Shown here piece after piece: positions 1-8,823 of a stretch of DNA of 64,000 nucleotides. The translations under genes and the position numbers were made by a program. Within the stretch, counting starts at the first letter, position 1. Each line of letters opens with the position of its first letter. This DNA comes from Natronoarchaeum mannanilyticum (lineage in GTDB: Archaea; Halobacteriota; Halobacteria; Halobacteriales; Natronoarchaeaceae): assembly GCF_039522665.1 (NCBI RefSeq), contig NZ_BAAADV010000001.1, positions 496,001 to 560,000 on the forward strand. The letters are read 5' to 3'. The notes below the pieces were generated by a model. The model ran no database searches. It worked only from the letters and a program-made list of their open reading frames with translations, and had not been told where the DNA came from.

Positions 1-645
1 CGTTCCCGCGAGCAGCGCCCAGAGGCCGACCTGTCCGAACACAACCAGCCAGCGGAACGCCGTCGCGAGCGCCGCGGGCGGGCCGGCGGTGCCGGTGGGG
101 ACCGCGAGCGACGCCAGCGCGATCGGCGCGAACGGCGCGGCGGCGGCGGTTGCGGCGACGATCCTGCTCCGATCCGCCCGGGCGCGTCGGTACGCGAGAA
201 GCGAGAGTGCGCACGCGGTGGCGCCGATCGCCATCGCACCCGCGTAGACGGCCAGCCGCGTTCCGGCGTCGAGCGCGTGCTCCGCGCCCGGCGCGACCGG
301 CGGGAGCGCGAGCCACGGGATCCCGGAAATCGTCAGGAACCCCGCCGCGGCGAGCACGGACGCCGTCGCGGCGTCTCCGCCGGGGAGCGCCGGCTCCAGC
401 AGGTAGTAGGCGACGCCGAACCCGGCGCCCAGCAGCAGCCCCCAGAGGACGCCGCCGCCGACGCTCGCGACTGCTGTCGTCGCGGCCGAGACGGCCGGTT
501 CTGCGGCGTGAGCGTGACCGTGGTCGTGTCCGGCGTGCTCAGCGTGGCGCACGAGCGGATTGAGCGCGAGCGCGAGCAGCGCGCCGTAGGCGACTCCGGC
601 GACCGCGCCCGCGCCGACGCCGCGGCGCAGCGAGTCCAGCAGCAT
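1..645 (-). CDS. cbtA: CbtA family cobalt transporter subunit (C-terminus outside window)
   Basis: I translated this by hand on the minus strand from the ATG at 645-643. It gives 215 codons without a stop and runs off the left edge. The protein has several hydrophobic membrane segments. A His-rich stretch (HDHGHAHA) follows the first one near residues 42-49, as expected of CbtA, the membrane partner of CbtB in cobalt uptake. Its ATG overlaps the TGA of cbtB (TGATG), so the two should be translationally coupled. Placement downstream of cbtB and the cobaltochelatase gene supports cobalt supply for B12 synthesis. The family call rests on the His motif, topology and neighbours. Confidence 0.85.
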   Translation of the reverse strand, partial: MLLDSLRRGVGAGAVAGVAYGALLALALNPLVRHAEHAGHDHGHAHAAEPAVSAATTAVASVGGGVLWGLLLGAGFGVAYYLLEPALPGGDAATASVLAAAGFLTISGIPWLALPPVAPGAEHALDAGTRLAVYAGAMAIGATACALSLLAYRRARADRSRIVAATAAAAPFAPIALASLAVPTGTAGPPAALATAFRWLVVFGQVGLWALLAGT

Positions 646-830
646 CAGTGGCAGGTGATGCCCGCGGCGTGGCGGAAGTTGTGCAGCGAGTCGTGCGCGA
701 GCGGTTCCTGCAGGAACAGGAGGGTGAACCCGAGCGCGAGCGTCAGTCCGAGCGCCAGCGCGGCGGCCGTCGGCGTCACGTCGGTCCGGGCGCGTGCGAT
801 CCGGGAGCGAACGGTGTCGGTCTGCGTCAT
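645..830 (-). CDS. cbtB: CbtB, small cobalt transporter subunit
   Basis: This 61-residue protein starts MTQTDTVRSR, has one membrane helix (about residues 20-40) and ends in a metal-ligand-rich tail (HDSLHNFRHAAGITCH). One membrane segment plus a C-terminal His/Cys cluster is the CbtB hallmark. A longer in-frame reading up to 932 exists, but the ATG at 830 fits the family length and has a T-rich promoter element about 27 bases upstream. It is the first gene of a cbtB-cbtA pair and probably feeds cobalt to the CobN-ChlID chelatase next door. Confidence 0.88.
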   Translation of the reverse strand: MTQTDTVRSRIARARTDVTPTAAALALGLTLALGFTLLFLQEPLAHDSLHNFRHAAGITCH

Positions 831-870
831 TGAAACTCTGTTTGCAATAACAAAAAGTAAGATTGTAAAG
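831..870 (-). promoter_or_regulatory. Promoter of cbtBA
   Basis: The spacer between chlID and cbtB carries an AT-rich block on the minus strand (CTTTACAATCTTACTTTTTG) ending about 25 bases before the cbtB ATG. It stands out from the GC-rich surroundings and would serve as the BRE/TATA for a leaderless transcript. I see no large folded leader, so no cobalamin-riboswitch-like structure here. Confidence 0.5.
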
Positions 871-928
871 CTTGCGTCGTCGAGCCGCGGGCGGTCGCGG
901 CACCGCCGCGCGTCCGCCGCCCCGACGC

Positions 929-3196
929 TCAATCCCGGTCGTGCGCCCGCGCGACGGCATCCTCGACGCGCTCGGGCGTCAGGTCGTCCAGCGGGACGCG
1001 GTCGCCGCCGCAGATCCGGGCGACGTCGGCGGTCAGCGCCGACCGATCGGTGGAATCTCCGGCGTCGACGACGACGGCGCTGTCGCCGCGGTCGGCAAGG
1101 CGTCGCGCGGCCTCGCGGGTCGCCGCGGTCGGGCTCTCGCCGCCGGCGTTCGCGCGTCCGTCCGTGACCAGCACGACGACACCGACCGCGGGGTCGGCCC
1201 GGTCCAGTACCTCCGCGGCGGCGGCGAGCCCGGCCGGCAGCGGCGTCCGATCGGCGGTCGGCAGCTCCTTGAGGTGCCGGGCGGCCGCGCTCACGCTGTC
1301 GGTCGGCGGCAGCAACACGTCGGCGTCCTCGCCGGCGAACGCCACGACTGCGACCTCGTCGCGCTGCTCGTAGGCGTCCCGCAGCAATTCCATCACGACG
1401 CCCTTGGCCGCCCGCATCGGCCCGCGCATCGACGCGCTGGCGTCCAGCGCGAACACGACCAGCGCCGACTCGTTCGCGCTTCGCACCGATCGGCGCAGGT
1501 CCCGCGAGTCGACGGCGTCCGCGCCGCGGGCCGCCGCCGCGCGCACCGACGCCGCGGCGTCGACGGCGTCCTCGACCGCCGCGCGTTCGGTTCTGATCCG
1601 GGCGCCCTCGCCGTTCGTCGACGGGACGCCGCGGCGCGATCCGGCGCCAGCGCTTGCGCCCGATCGTTCGTCTGCAACCTCGCTTTCGGCGTCGACCGAC
1701 GGCGCTCGCGCGTCGCCGATCCCGGCGCGGTCCTGTCCGGGAAGTAGCGGGGTGGCGGTCTCGTCGGCGTCGTCAGCGTCGTCGTCAGGCTCGTCGCCGT
1801 CGCTCTCGCCCGAACCGCCGTCATTGCGGTCACCGCCGCCGCTCGATTCGTTTCGGTCGCTGTCACCGCCACTGCTCGACGAAGCGCCGGTCTCGCTGCC
1901 GCCGCGATCGCGGTTATCGGAACCTGCGCCGTCCGGGCCGGACTCGACGTCACCGTTTCCGCCGGAATCCGTCGAATCGACGCCCCCGTCCGGCGATCCG
2001 TCCGCGCTCCCGGAATCGGCCGTCTCGTCGTCCGCACCATCGCCTCGATCGGACTCGTCGCGTCCCTCATCGCTGGCTTCGGCGTCTTCGCCCTCTGCGT
2101 CCCCGCCGTCTCCCTCGTCCTCGAAGTGGTCGTCCAGCACGTCCTCGGGGTCCGGCGCGTCCTCGAACGGCCGGGACTGGAGGCGGTGGGGCAGGGAGAG
2201 TTCGGCGGCGCGGCGCACGTCGGACTCCAGGACGCGCGGCCGGTCGTCGAGCGCCGCCAGCGCGCGGGCCGCTCGCGCGGTCGCGACGTCGGCGCGGTGG
2301 CCCTCGACGCCGGCGTCTCGGCAGAGTTCGGCGATTCGGCGCTTGAACTCCGCGGGCAGCGCGACGTCGGGAAGCCGGTCGCGGGCGTCGAGCAAGCGGT
2401 TGCGGTGGCGCGCTGTCGCGTCTCGGGAGCGATCGGCTTTTGCTTTGGGTTTCGAAGTCACTTCGAAATCCGAACTATCGGCGTCGTCGCCCAGCGCCCG
2501 GTCGATGATCGCGACACGCTCGTCTAAGTCCTCGCTGCCGGTGACGGTCGCCTGCAGCGCGAACCGGTCGCGCAGCTGCGGCCGCAGATCGCCCTCCTCG
2601 GGGTTCATCGTGCCGATCAGCGTGAACGCGGCGGGGTGAGTGAGACTAACGCCGTCGCGCTCGACGCGGTTGACGCCGCTCGCGGCGGCGTCGAGCAGCA
2701 CGTCGACGAGGTGGTCGTCGAGCAGGTTCACCTCGTCGACGTAGAGGATCCCGCGGTGGGCCCGCGCTATCAGGCCGGGGTCGAACTCGGGGTCGCCCTC
2801 CAGCGCGTCGGCGACCGAGAGCGTCCCGACGACGCGCTCGCGGGTCGCGCCCAGCGGGAGCGTCACCAGCGGCACGGGACGAGTTTCGACGGGCGGGTCG
2901 TCGCGCTCCCGGCAATCTGCGCACTGCGCGCCGGGCGCCGCCGGATCGTCGTCCGGCGGACAGCCGAAGGGGCAGTCCGCGACGGCGCGCTGGTCGGGCA
3001 GCAGGTCGACCAGCCCCCGGACCGCGGTGGACTTGGCGGTCCCCTTCTCGCCGCGGATCAAGAGTCCGTCGAGCCCGTCGGCCGCCGCGACCGCCAGCAG
3101 CGCCTCCTTGAGCCCGTCCTGTCCGACGATCTCGCCGAACCGGAGCCGGTCGGGGCCGCCCGGCGACAGCTTTTTGCCGCGCGGTAAATCAACCAT
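929..3196 (-). CDS. chlID: Cobaltochelatase AAA/VWA subunit (ChlID type)
   Basis: This is the energising subunit for cobalt insertion by CobN, fusing the ChlI/BchI-like AAA+ ATPase and the ChlD-like VWA domain in one chain (755 residues). Walker A (GEKGTAKS) is at residues 49-56. A four-Cys insert (C75, C79, C92, C95) follows, then Walker B (ILYVDEVN) near 150-157. A long Asp/Ser/Gly linker spans about residues 360-520, and the VWA domain carries the MIDAS motif DASAS. I chose ATG 3196 because a GTTAAAC box lies about 27 bases upstream; a GTG at 3211 is the alternative. It is divergent from cobN and upstream of cbtBA. Confidence 0.9.
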   Translation of the reverse strand: MVDLPRGKKLSPGGPDRLRFGEIVGQDGLKEALLAVAAADGLDGLLIRGEKGTAKSTAVRGLVDLLPDQRAVADCPFGCPPDDDPAAPGAQCADCRERDDPPVETRPVPLVTLPLGATRERVVGTLSVADALEGDPEFDPGLIARAHRGILYVDEVNLLDDHLVDVLLDAAASGVNRVERDGVSLTHPAAFTLIGTMNPEEGDLRPQLRDRFALQATVTGSEDLDERVAIIDRALGDDADSSDFEVTSKPKAKADRSRDATARHRNRLLDARDRLPDVALPAEFKRRIAELCRDAGVEGHRADVATARAARALAALDDRPRVLESDVRRAAELSLPHRLQSRPFEDAPDPEDVLDDHFEDEGDGGDAEGEDAEASDEGRDESDRGDGADDETADSGSADGSPDGGVDSTDSGGNGDVESGPDGAGSDNRDRGGSETGASSSSGGDSDRNESSGGGDRNDGGSGESDGDEPDDDADDADETATPLLPGQDRAGIGDARAPSVDAESEVADERSGASAGAGSRRGVPSTNGEGARIRTERAAVEDAVDAAASVRAAAARGADAVDSRDLRRSVRSANESALVVFALDASASMRGPMRAAKGVVMELLRDAYEQRDEVAVVAFAGEDADVLLPPTDSVSAAARHLKELPTADRTPLPAGLAAAAEVLDRADPAVGVVVLVTDGRANAGGESPTAATREAARRLADRGDSAVVVDAGDSTDRSALTADVARICGGDRVPLDDLTPERVEDAVARAHDRD

Positions 3197-3231
3197 AGTT
3201 GTACTAACCACAACGGAGGTTTAACAACGTT
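3197..3231. promoter_or_regulatory. Compact divergent promoter chlID / cobN
   Basis: Only 35 bases separate the two start codons. On the minus strand GTTAAAC sits about 27 bases above the chlID ATG, giving a leaderless start. On the plus strand GGAGGT at 3215-3220 is a Shine-Dalgarno match 11 bases before the cobN ATG. The heptamer ACTAACC lies at 3203-3209; the same heptamer forms both arms of the inverted repeat at 8782-8808. The two promoters must overlap, so one regulator could control both arms of the cluster. Confidence 0.55.
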
Positions 3232-6200
3232 ATGCCACAGGTAGCCGTCTACACCGCGACCGAGAACGAACTGGGGGCCATCCAGCGCGCCGCGGGCGAG
3301 GTCGAGGCGGACCTCGCGGTGCGCTCGGAGGGCGACCTCGACGATCTCGCTGACGTCGACGCGTTCGCCGACGAGATCGTCGGGCGGGGAGAACAGGGCG
3401 ACGGGAGCGGAGCGGACGGCGAGCGGGCCGACGCCGCCGTGTTCTGGCTCCACGGCGCCGAGGACAGCATGCCGGGGTACGAGCACGCCGTCGAGCGCGT
3501 GCGCGAGGCGGGCGTCCCGCTGGTCGTCAAGGCGACCGGCGACGCGTTCGCCGTCGAGGACACCAGCGTCGACGCCGACGCCCGGGGGACCGCCTGCGAG
3601 TATCTGGAGCGGGGCGGCGCGGCCAACGTGGCGAACCTCGTTCGCTATCTCGTCGACGAGTTCGGCGACGAAGAGCGGGCGTACGACGAGCCCGTCGCGC
3701 TGCCGACCGAGGGCGTCTACCATCCCGACCATCCGGGCGCCAGCTACGAGGAGTTGCGGGCGACGATCGACGACGATAGCCCGACTGTCGGCGTCTGGTT
3801 CTACGAGTCCCACTGGACCCACGAGAACGTCCGGTACGTCGACGCGCTTGTACGGGCGATCGAGGCCCAGGGCGCCGACGCCCTGCCGATCTTCTGTAAC
3901 CCGGCCACGGATACGGACGAGCAGGAGGACGCCGAGTGGGTCACCGACGAGTGGTTGCTCGACGGCGAGAGCGAGGACGCGGAGCCGGTCGTCGACGCCG
4001 TGCTCTCCTCGTTCATGTTCTCGCTGTCGATGGACGAGCGCGGCAGGAGCGCGAGCGACGAAGGGGATTCGGCCGAGGACGTGTTCCTCGACCGGCTGGG
4101 CGTCCCGGTGCTCCAGACGATCACGACGATGCGCTCGCGGTCGCGCTACGAGACCTCGGATACCGGCGTGATGGGCTTCGAGCTCGCGCTCTCGGTCGCG
4201 CTGCCGGAGTTCGACGGCAACGTGATCACCCACCCGATCTCGGGCAAGGAGCGCATGGACGACCGGGGGGAGATCGGCACCGTTCCGAAGCAGCACTTCC
4301 CGATCGACGACCGCATCGACCACGCCGTCCGGCTCGCGGTGAACTGGGCGGAGCTGCGCCACACGCCCAACGAGGACAAGCGGGTCGCCGTCGTCCTGCA
4401 CAACTACCCGCCGAGCGACGACGGCATCGGGACGGCGTTCGGGCTCGACAGTCCGGAAAGCACCGTCAACCTGCTGGACGAGCTAGCGAATCGCGGTTAC
4501 GATCTGAACGGTAAAACTCCTGAGAGCGGCCAACAGCTCGTCGAGACGCTCACCGCGCAGCTCACGCTGGACGACCGGTGGGTCGCGCCCGAGGACGTCC
4601 GCGACCGGTCGGTCGACGTCGTCTCGCCCGATCAGTACGCGGAATGGTTCCAGGATGCCGACGACCGCTTTTGCGAGAACGTCGTCGAGGAGTGGGGTGA
4701 GGCGCCCGACCGCCCGTTCGCCATCCCGGGCGTCGAGTTCGGCAACGTGCTCGTGACGGTCCAGCCCCCGCGCGGGTTCGGGATGGACCCCTCGAAGGTG
4801 TACCACGACTCGGACCTCCAGCCGCCCCACGACTACGTCGCGTTCTACGCGTGGCTGCGCAACGAGTTCGGCGCGGACGGCGTCGTCCACCTGGGCACGC
4901 ACGGTTCGCTGGAGTGGCTGCCGGGCAAGACGGTCGGCCTGAACGGCGAGAGCGCCCCCGATCAGCTGATCGACGACCTGCCGAACGTCTACCCCTACAT
5001 CGTCAACAACCCCGGCGAGGGGACCCAGGCCAAGCGCCGGTCGTACGCCGCGGTCGTCGACTACCTGACGCCCGTGATGTCCAACGCCGGGACGTACGAG
5101 GAGATCGCCGAGCTGGAAGAACTCGCGAGCCAGTATCGCGAGGCCGGAATGGAAGACGCCCGCGCGGACGACGGCGAGCACCTCGAAGCGCTCATTCGAA
5201 CGAAGGTCGACGAGCTGGACCTCGCCGTCGAGCTCGGCATCGAGGGCGAGATTTCGGAGAAGGCGGACGTACGCGGGCCCGACGAAGCCGGCTCGACGCT
5301 CGCCGAGGGCGAGGTCGAGGGTGACGCCGTCGGCGACGATATCGCTATCGAGGAACTCGTCGAGCGCATCCACGAGTACGTCACCGACGTGAAGACGACC
5401 CAGATCAGGCTTGGGCTCCACACGATGAGCGAGCCGCCCGAGAGCGACAGGCTCGTCGAGTATCTCGTCGCGCTGACGCGGCTGGAGAATCCGGGCGCGC
5501 CGAGCCTCCGCGAGAGCGTCGCGGGCGTGCTCGGCGTCGATTACGAGCGGATGCTCGATTCGCCCGGCGAGTACGACGATGCTCTCGGGATGACCTACGC
5601 CGAGGCCGCCGACGAGGTCCACGAGACGAGCAAAGCGCTCGTCGAGACGCTCGCGGAGTACGACTTCGACCTCCCGGCGTCGGAAGCCGAGGCCGGCCCC
5701 GACGACGAGGTCAACATGAACCTGCTCGTCGTCGACGTCGACACGGTCGGCGACGGTCGCGCCAAGTCGGGTGCCCACGACGACCTGCGCGACGTCCTCG
5801 CATTCATCTGCGAGGAGGCCGCGCCGCGCGTGCGGGGCGCCGAAGACGAGATTCCGAGAACGGCGGACGCGCTGGCCGGCGAGTACGTCCCGCCGGGCGG
5901 GTCGGGCGCGCCGACGCGGGGCGGCGTCGACCTGCTTCCCACCGGCCGCAACTTCTACACGCTCGACCCCCGGAAGGTGCCCGCGAAAAACGCCTGGACG
6001 GTGGGGCAAGAGGTCGCCGAGGGCGTCGCGGAGCGCCACCGGGACGCCGAGGGCGAGTACCCCGAGGAGATCGGCGTCGTCGCCTGGGGGACCCCCACCG
6101 TTCGGACGCGCGGCGAGACGATCGCGCAGGTGCTCGCCCTGATGGGCGTCGAACCGCAGTGGACCGACGCCGGGCGGGTCGACGGCGTCGAGCCGATCCC

Positions 6201-7221
6201 CCTCGACGAACTCGGCAGACCCCGGATCGACGTCACGACGCGCGTCTCCGGGCTATTCAGAGACGCGTTCCCCGCCGCGGCGGGCGTGATCCACGACGCC
6301 GTCGACGCCGTGGCGGATCTCGACGAACCCCACGAGATGAACTACGTGAAAAAGCACGTCGAGGAGGACGCCGAGCAGCTGCTCGCGGACGCCGATGGCG
6401 AGGCGGACGACACCGGCGACGCCGACGAGACGCTCGACGCCGAAGCTGCGCGGAGCGCGGCGAAGCGGCGCGTGTTCACGACCCGGCCGGGCGGCTACGG
6501 CGCCGGGACGAACAAAGCGGTGGACGAGGGCAACTGGGACGACCGCTCGGACCTCGCGGAGGTGTACGTCCAGTGGGGCGGCTACGCGATGGGCTCGCGC
6601 GGGAAAGTTTCAGAAGCGCACGACGCCTTCGAGCGCCGCCTCGGCAACGTCGACGCCACCGTGAAGATCGAAGACACGATGGAGCAAGACGAGTTCGACT
6701 CCTCGGACTGGTACGCGTTCCACGGCGGCTTTATCACCGCGGTCTCGGAGGTCTCGGGCGAGGAGCCGGCGTCGTACGTCGGCGACTCCTCGGACCCGGA
6801 CAACGTCGACGTGTACACCAACGAGGAGAAAGTTCGCAAGGCGATGCGCGCCCGCGTGCTGAACCCCGAGTGGCTCGACTCGATGGAGGAACACGGCTAC
6901 AAAGGCGCCGGCGACCTGTCTCAAACTGTGGACGTCGCGCTCGGCTGGGACGCCACGACGGGTGTCGTCTCCGATCGGCTGTGGGAGGAGGTCGCCGAGA
7001 AGTTCGCGTTCGACGACGATAGACAGGAGTGGATGCGCGAGGTCAACCCCTGGGCGCTGGACTCGATCACCGACACGCTGCTGGAGGCGATCGATCGCGG
7101 CCTCTGGGACGCCGACGCCGAAACCAGGGATCGGCTGCGCGACCTGAACCTGGATGTGGACGGCGATCTGGAGGCGCGCGCGTCCGCCGACGCTCCGGAG
7201 GTGACGAGCGATGACGACTGA
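3232..7221 (+). CDS. cobN: Cobaltochelatase subunit CobN
   Basis: CobN is the large subunit that binds the corrin ring and inserts cobalt, using ATP hydrolysis by the AAA/VWA partner. At 1329 residues it matches full-length CobN with haloarchaeal acidic insertions (for example about residues 395-410 and 1055-1080). The family motif HLGTHGSLEWLPGK is near residue 553, and the C-terminal third contains RVFTTRPGGYGAGTNKAV. It is the first gene of a rightward operon and overlaps cbiC by 11 bases (7211-7221). CobN is classically the late-insertion chelatase of the aerobic pathway, yet its neighbours are named for the early-insertion cbi pathway. This hybrid layout is known in haloarchaea. Confidence 0.95.
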   Translation: MPQVAVYTATENELGAIQRAAGEVEADLAVRSEGDLDDLADVDAFADEIVGRGEQGDGSGADGERADAAVFWLHGAEDSMPGYEHAVERVREAGVPLVVKATGDAFAVEDTSVDADARGTACEYLERGGAANVANLVRYLVDEFGDEERAYDEPVALPTEGVYHPDHPGASYEELRATIDDDSPTVGVWFYESHWTHENVRYVDALVRAIEAQGADALPIFCNPATDTDEQEDAEWVTDEWLLDGESEDAEPVVDAVLSSFMFSLSMDERGRSASDEGDSAEDVFLDRLGVPVLQTITTMRSRSRYETSDTGVMGFELALSVALPEFDGNVITHPISGKERMDDRGEIGTVPKQHFPIDDRIDHAVRLAVNWAELRHTPNEDKRVAVVLHNYPPSDDGIGTAFGLDSPESTVNLLDELANRGYDLNGKTPESGQQLVETLTAQLTLDDRWVAPEDVRDRSVDVVSPDQYAEWFQDADDRFCENVVEEWGEAPDRPFAIPGVEFGNVLVTVQPPRGFGMDPSKVYHDSDLQPPHDYVAFYAWLRNEFGADGVVHLGTHGSLEWLPGKTVGLNGESAPDQLIDDLPNVYPYIVNNPGEGTQAKRRSYAAVVDYLTPVMSNAGTYEEIAELEELASQYREAGMEDARADDGEHLEALIRTKVDELDLAVELGIEGEISEKADVRGPDEAGSTLAEGEVEGDAVGDDIAIEELVERIHEYVTDVKTTQIRLGLHTMSEPPESDRLVEYLVALTRLENPGAPSLRESVAGVLGVDYERMLDSPGEYDDALGMTYAEAADEVHETSKALVETLAEYDFDLPASEAEAGPDDEVNMNLLVVDVDTVGDGRAKSGAHDDLRDVLAFICEEAAPRVRGAEDEIPRTADALAGEYVPPGGSGAPTRGGVDLLPTGRNFYTLDPRKVPAKNAWTVGQEVAEGVAERHRDAEGEYPEEIGVVAWGTPTVRTRGETIAQVLALMGVEPQWTDAGRVDGVEPIPLDELGRPRIDVTTRVSGLFRDAFPAAAGVIHDAVDAVADLDEPHEMNYVKKHVEEDAEQLLADADGEADDTGDADETLDAEAARSAAKRRVFTTRPGGYGAGTNKAVDEGNWDDRSDLAEVYVQWGGYAMGSRGKVSEAHDAFERRLGNVDATVKIEDTMEQDEFDSSDWYAFHGGFITAVSEVSGEEPASYVGDSSDPDNVDVYTNEEKVRKAMRARVLNPEWLDSMEEHGYKGAGDLSQTVDVALGWDATTGVVSDRLWEEVAEKFAFDDDRQEWMREVNPWALDSITDTLLEAIDRGLWDADAETRDRLRDLNLDVDGDLEARASADAPEVTSDDD

Positions 7222-7939
7222 CGCCGACGCGGAGGCGTCGGCCGAAGACGGTCAGGACCAGTACGCCGACCTGGGCGCCACGACGCGGGACGCCATGGAG
7301 ATCGCCGAGACGAGCATGGAGATCGTGCGCCAGTTCGTCCCCGACGAGACGCTCGCCGACCGAGTTCGCCAGAAGTCGGTCCACTCGATGGGCGATATCG
7401 AGTTCCAGCACCTGCTCCGGTTCACAGGTGAAAACGAGGACGAACCGGTCCGGGCGGGTGCCCGCGCGGTGCTCGACGAGGCGACGATCGTCACCGACAT
7501 CACGATGGCGAAGGCGGGCGTCACGTCGCGCGGGCACGACTGCGACCGGCGCAAGGCGATCGGATCGGGCGCCGAACTGGCCGCAGAGACCGGGATGACC
7601 CGCACCGCGGCGGCGATGCTCGAACTCGACCGAGAGGGCGCGTTCGAGGACGCGATCGTCACGATCGGAAATGCCCCGACCGCGGCGCTGGCGCTGGCCG
7701 ACTGCATCGAGCAGGGCACCAGGCCCGCCGTCGTCGTCGCGACGCCGGTCGGCTTCGTCAAGGCCGAGGAGAGCCGCAAGCGCATCCGCGAGGTCTGCGC
7801 CGAGCGCGGCGTCCCCGCGATCACCAACGTCGGGAAGCGCGGCGGCAGCGGCCTCGCCGCGGCGCTGACCAACGAGTTGATCCACGTCGCGAGCGACGCC
7901 AGGGAGGGCGAGCTCTCGATCGAAGCCGGGGCGGACTGA
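7211..7939 (+). CDS. cbiC: Precorrin-8X / cobalt-precorrin-8 methylmutase
   Basis: CbiC/CobH moves the C11 methyl group to C12, forming cobyrinate or hydrogenobyrinate. The 242-residue protein has the conserved catalytic-His segment KSVHSMGD (His58) after an acidic 20-residue N-terminal extension, and the family blocks TDITMAKAGV, TIGNAPTAAL and PVGFVKAEESR. The start overlaps the end of cobN by 11 bases, and its stop overlaps the cbiE ATG by one base (TGATG). It should therefore be translated in tandem with both neighbours. Confidence 0.94.
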   Translation: MTTDADAEASAEDGQDQYADLGATTRDAMEIAETSMEIVRQFVPDETLADRVRQKSVHSMGDIEFQHLLRFTGENEDEPVRAGARAVLDEATIVTDITMAKAGVTSRGHDCDRRKAIGSGAELAAETGMTRTAAAMLELDREGAFEDAIVTIGNAPTAALALADCIEQGTRPAVVVATPVGFVKAEESRKRIREVCAERGVPAITNVGKRGGSGLAAALTNELIHVASDAREGELSIEAGAD

Positions 7940-8712
7940 TGGGCGAGGACTACGACCTCGACGCGGGACCCGATCCCGCCGGGTTCGCCGCGGCGGCGCC
8001 CGAGCGAGACGCCGCCGGGCAGGCTGCCGATCCGGTCTACGCCGTCGGCATCGGTCCCGGCAACCCGGAGTACCTCACGCCGCGGGGCGAGCGAGCGATC
8101 CGCGAGGCCGACGTCGTCGTCGGCTTCGAGACGGTCGTCGAGTTCGTGGCCGACCGGACGGACGCCGACCTGCTGACGTGTGGCTACCGCGACGAAGCCG
8201 AGACCCTGGAGCGGTTCGCCGAGCGCGTCGCGGCCGGCGAGGCGGGGACGGCCGCGCTGATGGGCGATCCGAACCACTCGGGCTACCAGTTCGTCGGCAA
8301 GGTCGAGCAGGCGGTCGGCGCGGAGCGGCCAGTCAGGGTCCTTCCCGGCATCTCGTCGCTGCAGGTCGCCGCCAGCAGGGCGCGAACGCCGATGGAACGG
8401 ACGACGTTCGTCACGCTGCATCGGAGCGGCGATCTGTCGGACGATCTCGAACGGCTCCGCCGCGACGCCGGCGACCGCCACCTGCTCGTGCTCCCGCGCC
8501 CCTACGACTGGATGCCCGGCGATATCGCCGCCCACCTCCTCGACGCGGGCGCCTCGGCGTCGCTCGACGTGCTCGTGCTCGAACGGCTGACCCACGACGA
8601 CGAGGCGGTCACTCGGACCACGCTGGGCGAGCTATCGGCCCACGCGAACGGTTCAGGACCCGGGGAGACGCCGTTCTCCGATCTTAGTGTGCTGGTCGTC
8701 CGGGCGGACTGA
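7939..8712 (+). CDS. cbiE: Cobalt-precorrin-7 (C5)-methyltransferase
   Basis: This is an SAM-dependent tetrapyrrole methylase of corrin ring synthesis, 257 residues. After a 30-residue acidic lead the fold starts at YAVGIGPGNPEYLT, whose GIGPG loop is the family's first signature. LMGDPNHSGY and VLPGISSLQVAASR are the later SAM/substrate signatures. The ATG shares its first base with the cbiC stop. No CbiT decarboxylase domain is fused here, so that partner must lie elsewhere in the genome. The spacer after it (8713-8823) carries a new promoter. Confidence 0.93.
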   Translation: MGEDYDLDAGPDPAGFAAAAPERDAAGQAADPVYAVGIGPGNPEYLTPRGERAIREADVVVGFETVVEFVADRTDADLLTCGYRDEAETLERFAERVAAGEAGTAALMGDPNHSGYQFVGKVEQAVGAERPVRVLPGISSLQVAASRARTPMERTTFVTLHRSGDLSDDLERLRRDAGDRHLLVLPRPYDWMPGDIAAHLLDAGASASLDVLVLERLTHDDEAVTRTTLGELSAHANGSGPGETPFSDLSVLVVRAD

Positions 8713-8781
8713 GGGCGGGCGACCCCCACCGACCAAAACATATTTTGTGACCGGCGCCGAGTCGTTTAGCAAAGGAACTTG

Positions 8782-8808
8782 GGTTAGTTAAACTGAACTT
8801 GACTAACC
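8782..8808. promoter_or_regulatory. Inverted repeat over the cbiX-like promoter (candidate operator)
   Basis: GGTTAGT at 8782-8788 and ACTAACC at 8802-8808 are exact reverse complements separated by 13 bases. The spacer begins TAAACTG, so the likely TATA sequence (GTTAAACT, about 30 bases before the ATG at 8824) lies inside the repeat. A dimeric repressor bound here would block TBP. The half site ACTAACC recurs in the chlID/cobN promoter. Confidence 0.55.
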
Positions 8809-8823
8809 TGCCGGATACCACTC

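Noticed and set aside
831-928. Possible cobalamin riboswitch upstream of cbtB.
   Set aside because: The spacer is under 100 bases, AT-rich, and has no B12-box-like sequence or room for the multi-helix fold.
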